From: Bacteroidota bacterium | GTDB taxonomy: Bacteria > Bacteroidota > Bacteroidia > Flavobacteriales_F > PHOS-HE28 | Length of the DNA: 6,116 bases | Reading direction: 5' to 3' | Assembly: GCA_023418095.1 (NCBI GenBank) | Contig: JAEZDL010000025.1 | Coordinates: forward strand, 1-6,116 | Shown: one piece after another, positions 1-3,903 of the stretch | How positions within the stretch are numbered: position 1 is the first letter of the stretch | Layout: the number at the start of each line of letters is the position of its first letter | Notes under the pieces: generated by a model | The model's database searches: none | Seen by the model: only the letters and a program-made list of their open reading frames with translations | What the model was told of the DNA's origin: nothing | Position numbers and translations under genes: made by a program

Positions 1-983
1 TCGGGGCGGTCGTGCACGTGGCAGAGCTCTTCCAATCCTGTTCCTTCCACCATTGGCGTGTTGCACACCACGTGGCGGCCTGTGAAGAGACAGAGCAATA
101 ATTTCAGCTTGATGCCGGTGCTTTGGAAAGTGGGTAGCACGTTCACCTGTGCATTGCGCACAAGCGCGTGGATCTCTTCCGTGCTGATATTCTCACGCAG
201 TTCCACGTTCTTCGATCGGGCGATCTCGCGCTTCAGTTCCTGGCTCGCATTGCTACCCGCGATCACCAATTTCACATCGATCCCATTGAAAACCTCGCGC
301 ACCAGGTAGATAGCCGCCTGATCGTTCTCGGGCACCGAAAGTGCGCCGTGGTACAACGCGAACTTTCCCAAACCCTTTGGCATGCTCACATGTTCGCTGG
401 TATGGAACGCGGGCACATGTTCCACGTTCTTGAAATGCCGCGCGAAATAGAGCTGGTCCTTCGGTGAGATCGCGAGGATGTGCTGCGCGTGGGAAAGCAC
501 GTTCTCGAACTTCTGGAGCTTGCGTGCTTCATTGAGAAAGTAAGTGCGGCGGAAAACATTGCTTTCGGCCTTCGCGAGCGACGCGTAATAATCGTGCTCC
601 ACGTTGTGTGCGCGTACGAGTTTCAGCCGATCCTTCAACCGATCGTCGGCGAGGTAATAGCAACTGTGCAATCCTTCGAACAGGATCGGATGGCGATCGG
701 CCAGAAGGCGCTCCATGAGCAGATCATCCCGCCGGCTGAGCACCACGTACGGAAGGCTGTTGAACAGCTGGTGCTTGCCCAGTTTGCGCGGATAGTAATG
801 CACCTGGGCGCAACATTCCGCCAGATCGGGTGCGATCGCGCGGCCATATTGGAAACAATGCAGGTGGATCTTAACACCGAGGGCCGCGAGCGCGCGCACC
901 TTGTAATGCACATCGATCACACCGCCATAGCTGGGCGGCGACGGTACATCGAATGAAATGATATGCAGGTGATGTTCAGCCAA
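1..983 (-). CDS. Glycosyltransferase (GT4-like), C-terminus cut by window edge
   Basis: The minus frame stays open from 983 through position 1, giving 327 visible residues. The N-terminus reads HLHIISFDVPSPPSYGGVID, the Rossmann-type opening of a Bacteroidota glycosyltransferase family. Other family-like blocks are ILFEGLHSCY (about 100-109), RAHNVEHDYY (124-133), ALYHGALSVPEN (209-220), KLVIAGSN (238-245) and VNVLPTFQSTGIKLKLL (280-296), where the C-terminal donor-binding domain begins. Family members are roughly 370 residues, so about 40-50 are missing off the left edge. The only sensible start is TTG at 983-981: an in-frame stop lies at 1004-1002 and no ATG precedes the conserved region. 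This start overlaps the stop of the upstream glycosyltransferase by 8 bases, which suggests translational coupling in one operon. It probably transfers a sugar onto a surface or secreted glycan in the cytoplasm; donor and acceptor cannot be told. The family call is firm, the exact start less so. Confidence 0.88.
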   Translation of the reverse strand, partial: MAEHHLHIISFDVPSPPSYGGVIDVHYKVRALAALGVKIHLHCFQYGRAIAPDLAECCAQVHYYPRKLGKHQLFNSLPYVVLSRRDDLLMERLLADRHPILFEGLHSCYYLADDRLKDRLKLVRAHNVEHDYYASLAKAESNVFRRTYFLNEARKLQKFENVLSHAQHILAISPKDQLYFARHFKNVEHVPAFHTSEHVSMPKGLGKFALYHGALSVPENDQAAIYLVREVFNGIDVKLVIAGSNASQELKREIARSKNVELRENISTEEIHALVRNAQVNVLPTFQSTGIKLKLLLCLFTGRHVVCNTPMVEGTGLEELCHVHDRP

Positions 984-2178
984 GCCGTTGGAAAATACCC
1001 TTCAGCGTTTCCTTTTCTCGTTCGCCATCCAGTGAATCGGCGGCGAAAATAGCGTTTCGTCGCAAGGCCTCGCGGCGGGCCGGATCGGCGATCAACCGCT
1101 TCACTTCCTGTGCGATCAGTTGCGGTTCGGGTTTTGGAATGATGATCCCCGCATCATAGCGGCGCACGATCGCTGCCACTTCGGGCAGATCGGTCGCGAG
1201 CACGGGAATGTGTGCCCGGAAATAATCGAACAGCTTGTTGGGAAGGCTGAACCGATAATTTAGGTTGGTGTCCTTGTCCAGCGAAAGGCCCAGATCGGCG
1301 TTACGCGTGTAACGCATCATTTCCACATATGGCATCCTGTCGAGAAGACGCACGCGATCCTGCAGATGCTGCTTCGCGATCATTTGTTGAAGCACCGGCC
1401 ACGCATCACCCCCACCTACGATCAGCAAAAATGCTTCCGGCAGATCGGCCATGGCCATCACCGCTTCCTCTCCGCCGCGCTGCACGTTGATACCACTGCC
1501 CTGCAGGATGATGATGAATTTGTCTTCCGGGATACCGAGTTCTTTACGCGTGCCGGGAGGACCGAGCTCGCGGTGCATTGGAATGTTGCGGATCACGTGT
1601 ATAGGGTAACTGTCACGGTGAGCTCGTCGAACCGCATCTCGTCTGCCCTTCGACGGGCTCAGGGTGACATATGGGTAGCGTTCGTGGTACGCGTTCGCAA
1701 TGCTTTCATTCACGGTGATCACATGCCGAAGCTTGGGAAAGATCCAGCGTTCGATCACAAGCCAGACCTTCCGCGCCGATCGGCCGGCGAGTTCAGGCAC
1801 TTCGGTGAAATACTCGTGGCTGTCGTAGACCAATTCCATGTTGCGGATCGAAGCCGCGAGATGACCGGCCAGGAGTGTATCGAGATCATTGGCCACGATG
1901 AGAGATATGCGCTGGGCCTCCCTCCTTCTCCCTCTGGAGGGAGTGAACATCAGATATAAGAAAAGCCTCAGGTTGTATTCCGCATAGAAAAGCGCGCCCT
2001 TGTTGAAGAGAAGCTTCATGCGATGGGTGCGGTAAGGCCGATCGATCGGCAGGCTCTGCGGAAGCTTGCGGCCGAGCAGGAGCACATCGTAGCCCAGTTC
2101 CATGAGCACCATGCAGGTGCGGTGCACGCGATTGTCCGTACTGAGGTCGTTGGTTACGGCGACGAAGGCGCGGGGCAT
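976..2178 (-). CDS. Glycosyltransferase, GT4-type GT-B fold, with two in-frame palindrome inserts
   Basis: This is a complete 400-residue protein starting at ATG 2178-2176. The opening FVAVTNDLSTDNRVHR (5-20) is typical of a Bacteroidota glycosyltransferase family and supports this start. The N-terminal half contains LIVANDLDTLLA (93-104) and LVYDSHEYFTEVPEL (116-130). The C-terminal donor-binding half contains IILQGSGINVQRGGEEAV (223-240), LLIVGGG (251-257), NADLGLSL (293-300) and NLNYRFSLPNKLFDY (305-319). Relatives are about 370 residues. The surplus falls at residues 79-87 (TPSRGRRRE) and 170-190 (around VTLSPSKGRR), exactly where the DNA carries palindromic repeats, so these are probably insertions tolerated as surface loops. 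The gene is first in a leftward pair, and its stop overlaps the next gene's TTG start. A hairpin repeat lies only about 38 bases before its ATG, so any promoter is inside or beyond the repeat array. It likely adds a sugar during surface-glycan assembly; the substrate is unknown. Confidence 0.92.
   Translation of the reverse strand: MPRAFVAVTNDLSTDNRVHRTCMVLMELGYDVLLLGRKLPQSLPIDRPYRTHRMKLLFNKGALFYAEYNLRLFLYLMFTPSRGRRREAQRISLIVANDLDTLLAGHLAASIRNMELVYDSHEYFTEVPELAGRSARKVWLVIERWIFPKLRHVITVNESIANAYHERYPYVTLSPSKGRRDAVRRAHRDSYPIHVIRNIPMHRELGPPGTRKELGIPEDKFIIILQGSGINVQRGGEEAVMAMADLPEAFLLIVGGGDAWPVLQQMIAKQHLQDRVRLLDRMPYVEMMRYTRNADLGLSLDKDTNLNYRFSLPNKLFDYFRAHIPVLATDLPEVAAIVRRYDAGIIIPKPEPQLIAQEVKRLIADPARREALRRNAIFAADSLDGEREKETLKGIFQRLG
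1611..1669. repeat. Inverted pair of REP-like palindromes inside the glycosyltransferase gene
   Basis: The plus strand has TGTCACGGTGAGCTCGTCGA then ACCG at 1611-1634. After 10 bases, the reverse complement of TGTCACCCTGAGCCCGTCGA plus AGGGC lies at 1645-1669. The two copies differ mainly by paired changes: CGG...CCG in the first and CCC...GGG in the second, so each can still close its own imperfect hairpin. The whole block can also fold as one long hairpin, because TGTCAC, TGAGC and CGTCGAA face their complements. The second copy resembles the dispersed CCTGAGC...GTCGAAGG element I recall from many bacterial genomes. It is translated in frame as residues 170-190 of the glycosyltransferase. 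Confidence 0.85.
1918..1943. repeat. 8-bp-stem palindrome inside the glycosyltransferase gene
   Basis: CTCCCTCC (1918-1925) and GGAGGGAG (1936-1943) are perfect inverted repeats around a 10-base pyrimidine-rich loop. The element falls on residues 79-87 of the glycosyltransferase, just before the conserved LIVANDLD block, where relatives have a shorter segment as I remember them. It looks like a second, unrelated palindromic insertion in the same gene, though an ordinary Arg-rich loop cannot be excluded. Confidence 0.6.
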
Positions 2179-2370
2179 GGGTGCAAAGGTGGGGAAGCGG
2201 AATTATGTGGGGTTTTCCTACATCGCGTCCCTTACGGGACTTTACAACCACGGGAATCGCGGTTTCTACCTACATCACGTCCCTAGCGGGACTGCCCGAC
2301 GCGGAGGGCATGGGTTTCTAACTATATCACGTCCCTAACGGGACTTTCAAACGCCAGGTGGGAAATTGGT

Positions 2371-2415
2371 TTCTACCTACATCACGTCCCTAGCGCGCGT
2401 TCTTAACGGGACTTC
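2371..2415 (+). repeat. Chimeric REP unit with a doubled stem region
   Basis: This unit starts normally with TTCTACCTACATCACGTCCC TAGC but then, instead of GGGAC, continues CGCGTTCTTAACGGGACTTC. The second half matches the sixth unit (CGCGTTCTTAACGGGA at 2503). The join at about 2395/2396 is also the left edge of a 79-bp duplication, so the unit looks like a recombination scar between two repeats. Confidence 0.75.
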
Positions 2416-2474
2416 ATAACTGTCGGCATCTCGGGTTCTACTGACATTACGTCCCTAGCGGGACTTAAATGGGG
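2396..2474 (+). repeat. 79-bp duplicated segment, copy 1
   Basis: It runs from CGCGTTCTTAACGGGA to AATGGGG and aligns without gaps to 2503-2581, 107 bases downstream. I count 9 mismatches in 79 positions. It includes the tail of the chimeric unit, a shared spacer containing TGTCGGCATCTCGGGTTCTA, and the fifth hairpin unit. Confidence 0.85.
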
Positions 2475-2502
2475 TCGACGGGATTGCGGCATATACCTAC
2501 AT

Positions 2503-2581
2503 CGCGTTCTTAACGGGATTTCTTAATTGTCGGCATCTCGGGTTCTACCGACATCACCTCCCTAACGAGACTTCAATGGGG
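2503..2581 (+). repeat. 79-bp duplicated segment, copy 2
   Basis: This is the partner of 2396-2474, covering the stem of the sixth unit, the shared spacer and the seventh unit. Its last hairpin is mutated on both arms (CTCCC and GAGAC), so this copy has lost good pairing there while the spacer is unchanged over 20 bases. Confidence 0.85.
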
Positions 2582-2606
2582 AGACTTTCTGGCAAGGAGG
2601 ATCTCC

Positions 2607-2634
2607 AGTCCCGTTAGGGACGCGAAGTAGGTAG
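2607..2634 (-). repeat. REP-like hairpin unit, inverted
   Basis: On the minus strand it reads CTACCTACTTCGC then GTCCC-TAAC-GGGAC. It is in opposite orientation to the seven-unit array and lies about 75 bases beyond the transposase stop. Together with the last direct unit it makes a head-to-head pair around 2577-2606, where GGAGA (2579-2583) and TCTCC (2602-2606) may add another stem. Confidence 0.85.
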
Positions 2635-2658
2635 CTATTCCGCCACGAAAGGCATTTC

Positions 2659-2687
2659 AGTGCCTTTAGGCACGCGATGTAGGTACC
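2659..2687 (-). repeat. REP-like unit with compensated stem, next to transposase stop
   Basis: The minus strand reads GGTACCTACATCGC then GTGCC-TAAA-GGCAC. The head matches the family, but the third stem pair is changed on both arms (C to G and G to C), so the hairpin is kept. It lies 22 bases past the transposase stop and faces opposite to the unit at 3220, so the transposase sits between inverted units. Confidence 0.85.
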
Positions 2688-2709
2688 GTTGTCTTCGTTA
2701 TTGACAACC

Positions 2710-3171
2710 TCATTCCACCGGCTTGAAGATGTATCGTTCATCATGCTCAACTTCAAGTGCCTTGAGCATTTCGAGATATTCCTCTTGGAAGGAACGTGTT
2801 CGATGATGTTGCTCCTGGTCCCGAATGTATGCGATGATGTTCGGCACCTCCGAGCGGCTGTACGAAAAGGCGCCGAAACCGGATTGCCATGAAAATTTGC
2901 CCTGTGTAAATCGTTTGTTGTTGATCCATCCGGATGAATCCTGTTTCACGTGTTGCACCAGATCTGATAAGGCCTGTGTTGGTCGCATGCCGAAGAGGAT
3001 ATGGATGTGGTCGGCCATACCGTTGATCCGAAGGAGCTTGTGGTCGTATTTCTGGATGATGCCGGTAATGTATTGATACAACTCCTCTTTCCATGAAGGG
3101 GAGATAAGGCTGACCCGGTTCTGGACGGCGAAGACCAATTGGACGTGGATCTGGGTGTAGGTGTTGGCCAT
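2710..3171 (-). CDS. Y1 (HUH) transposase, IS200/IS605-like, probable RAYT
   Basis: This is a complete 153-residue single-domain protein, close to the usual length of about 150 for this family. The opening MANTYTQIHVQLVFAVQNR is typical of Bacteroidota members. The HUH metal-binding motif is H55-I-H57 in MADHIHILF. The nucleophile is most likely Y115 in YIRDQ, with Q119 as the additional metal ligand. Between them lies KFSWQSGFGAFSYSRSEV (92-109), a characteristic block. No accessory tnpB is present. Instead the gene is flanked at both ends by inverted hairpin repeats, as expected for a REP-associated tyrosine transposase, which nicks and joins single-stranded palindromic DNA. All motifs look intact, so it may be active. 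It has far fewer GATC sites (4 in 462 bases) than the flanking core genes. No clear promoter is seen in the 48 bases upstream. A plain IS200-type element is the alternative. Confidence 0.93.
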   Translation of the reverse strand: MANTYTQIHVQLVFAVQNRVSLISPSWKEELYQYITGIIQKYDHKLLRINGMADHIHILFGMRPTQALSDLVQHVKQDSSGWINNKRFTQGKFSWQSGFGAFSYSRSEVPNIIAYIRDQEQHHRTRSFQEEYLEMLKALEVEHDERYIFKPVE

Positions 3172-3219
3172 GGATTGAAATTAGGGTTGGGATGATCAAG
3201 AATGCTATCTACATCCAGG

Positions 3220-3252
3220 TTCTACCGACATCACGTCCCGAACGGGACTTCA
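3220..3252 (+). repeat. REP-like hairpin unit upstream of the transposase
   Basis: TTCTACCGACATCAC is followed by GTCCC-GAAC-GGGAC and TTCAA. The loop change extends the stem to six pairs (GTCCCG/CGGGAC). It lies about 50 bases before the transposase start and faces opposite to the unit at 2659-2687. A partial head-like CTATCTACATC precedes it at about 3206-3216. Confidence 0.85.
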
Positions 3253-3274
3253 ACTGCGACCGGGTTTACGGTCC

Positions 3275-3304
3275 CTACCTACATCACGTCCCTAACGGGA
3301 CTTT
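3275..3304 (+). repeat. REP-like hairpin unit, outermost copy
   Basis: CTACCTACATCAC precedes a perfect GTCCC-TAAC-GGGAC stem-loop and then TTT, identical to the consensus core. It is the last copy before the antitoxin-like gene, whose stop lies only 13 bases further on. Confidence 0.88.
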
Positions 3305-3316
3305 GATCGATGATCA

Positions 3317-3538
3317 TCACGTTTCCTTTCGACATTTCTCGAACATCTTCTTTGCCTCCTCCAGAGAGATCGTCCGCCCTTCTTCAGAAGACCTTATAGC
3401 CAATTCGATCTTCTCCAACACCTCAAGGTGGTAGAACAATCGGTCAAGGGTGAACCGTTCGGGCAGATGCTCGATCATGCGAAGCACTTTCGCCTTTTCC
3501 AGCTTGATCGGACGATCACTTTGTTCCACATCTTCCAT
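3317..3538 (-). CDS. Small antitoxin-like protein without a visible toxin
   Basis: From ATG 3538-3536 this encodes 73 residues. An upstream ATG at 3601 in the same frame would give 94, but its extra N-terminus (rich in Arg and Cys) looks unlike the rest and would place a perfect palindrome inside the gene. The protein is highly charged and probably helical: KLEKAKVLRMIEHLPERFT, then RLFYHLEVLEKIELAI, and EEGRTISLEEAKKMFEKC near the end. The EEGR-(x)-IS-x-EEAKK tail resembles small Bacteroidota antitoxins usually followed by a RelE/ParE toxin. Here only the hairpin repeats and the transposase follow, so no toxin is encoded in the expected place. It might be an orphan antitoxin, or the remnant of a pair whose toxin was lost when the repeat island formed. 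Function is inferred only from general resemblance. Confidence 0.6.
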   Translation of the reverse strand: MEDVEQSDRPIKLEKAKVLRMIEHLPERFTLDRLFYHLEVLEKIELAIRSSEEGRTISLEEAKKMFEKCRKET

Positions 3539-3564
3539 CTTCTCCACAACGCAACGGCGGAAAC

Positions 3565-3586
3565 TGTCTTCGCGTTGGCGAAGACA
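3565..3586. promoter_or_regulatory. Perfect 9-bp inverted repeat, candidate operator
   Basis: TGTCTTCGC (3565-3573) and GCGAAGACA (3578-3586) are exact inverted repeats around GTTG. The element ends 26 bases before the preferred antitoxin-like start, in the gap separating that gene from the divergent murB remnant. Antitoxins of type II systems commonly bind such palindromes to repress their own promoter. On the minus strand TATCTTG just upstream (about 3592-3586) loosely resembles the Bacteroidota -7 element TAnnTTTG. It could equally be an RNA hairpin. Confidence 0.4.
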
Positions 3587-3621
3587 AGATAAGCCCCGCA
3601 TCTAAACTTGCATCACCCCTC

Positions 3622-3873
3622 ATGCTCCTCCAACACAACGTCGATCTCAAACCTTACAACACCTTCGGCATCTCCGTGCAGGCCGATCTGCTCGCGCGTT
3701 TCGGCAGTGCACATGGTGTGCGGCAATTGCTGAAGGCGCCGGAGCTGGCGCAGAAACGGCGGCTGATCCTTGGTGGTAGAAGTAACATCCTCTTCACCCA
3801 GGATTTCCATGGATTGGTGTTGCTGAACGAGATCCCGGGGATCGATACATTATCTGATCATCTCATTCTCTGA
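3622..3873 (+). pseudogene. murB: Truncated murB (UDP-N-acetylenolpyruvoylglucosamine reductase)
   Basis: The reading frame from ATG 3622 gives 83 residues. Residues 1-74 match the N-terminus of MurB: LKPYNTFGI (9-17), RLILGGRSNILFT (47-59) and LVLLNEIPGI (65-74). MurB reduces UDP-GlcNAc-enolpyruvate to UDP-MurNAc in peptidoglycan synthesis and is normally around 300-340 residues, so over three quarters is missing, including the rest of the FAD domain and the substrate-binding part. Similarity stops at about position 3843, where the sequence passes into a GATC-rich tandem repeat that supplies the stop. The FAD-binding GGGSN motif reads GGRSN (Arg at residue 53), a change expected to harm flavin binding and consistent with decay. 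It lies 30 bases before the mutase start, so its promoter could serve the mutase. A full-length murB presumably exists elsewhere. Confidence 0.8.
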
Positions 3874-3885
3874 TCATCTGATCCT
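3854..3885 (+). repeat. 16-bp tandem repeat at the murB remnant end
   Basis: CTGATCATCTCATTCT (3854-3869) is followed directly by CTGATCATCTGATCCT (3870-3885), 14 of 16 bases the same. Each copy contains the palindrome TGATCA. The first repeat holds the last codons of the murB remnant and the second its stop. The tract fills the gap to the mutase start and may mark the deletion junction. Confidence 0.65.
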
Positions 3886-3903
3886 CTTCCGAACTTCGCA
3901 CCG

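Larger units (their letters stand above)
2217..2576 (+). repeat. Array of seven direct REP-like hairpin units
   Basis: Seven units begin near 2217, 2264, 2315, 2371, 2436, 2491 and 2543, spaced about 47-66 bases apart. The consensus is TTCTACCTACATCAC followed by a stem-loop GTCCC-TAAC-GGGAC and then usually CTT. Loops vary (TTAC, TAGC, TAAC). The sixth unit has GTTCT/GGGAT, and the seventh is decayed (CTCCC/GAGAC). The intervening 20-28 bases are mostly unique, except for a duplicated stretch. The array fills the gap between the glycosyltransferase start and the inverted units near the transposase; no gene is seen here. Palindromic heads, variable loops and proximity to a Y1 transposase fit REP elements. 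Confidence 0.9.

Noticed and set aside
168..956. Plus-strand open frames of 99 and 158 residues
   Set aside because: They lie antisense to the minus-strand glycosyltransferase, whose frame shows clear family motifs throughout.
1366..1959. Plus-strand open frame of 197 residues
   Set aside because: It is antisense to conserved parts of the complete glycosyltransferase and has no recognisable domain.
2293..2310. TGCCC/GGGCA hairpin between the second and third repeat units
   Set aside because: A single five-pair stem with an 8-base loop is too weak to call as a separate element; it may be a chance or decayed remnant.
2023..2338. Plus-strand open frames with repetitive products across the repeat array
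   Set aside because: They are translations of the hairpin repeats and of the antisense of the glycosyltransferase start, with no family resemblance.
2217..2576. CRISPR array: regularly spaced repeats of about 30 bases with spacers
   Set aside because: Repeats diverge in the stem and head, spacer lengths vary, one spacer is duplicated with its flanks, units occur in both orientations, and no cas gene is near. A REP array beside a Y1 transposase explains all of it.
2217..3304. Hairpin units as Rho-independent terminators
   Set aside because: Stems are only five pairs and are followed by at most three T on the plus strand, where no gene needs ending; on the minus strand the hairpins lack a T-tract.
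3309..3318. GATGATCATC palindrome at the antitoxin-like stop
   Set aside because: Short GATC palindromes are common throughout this window, so no specific role can be claimed.
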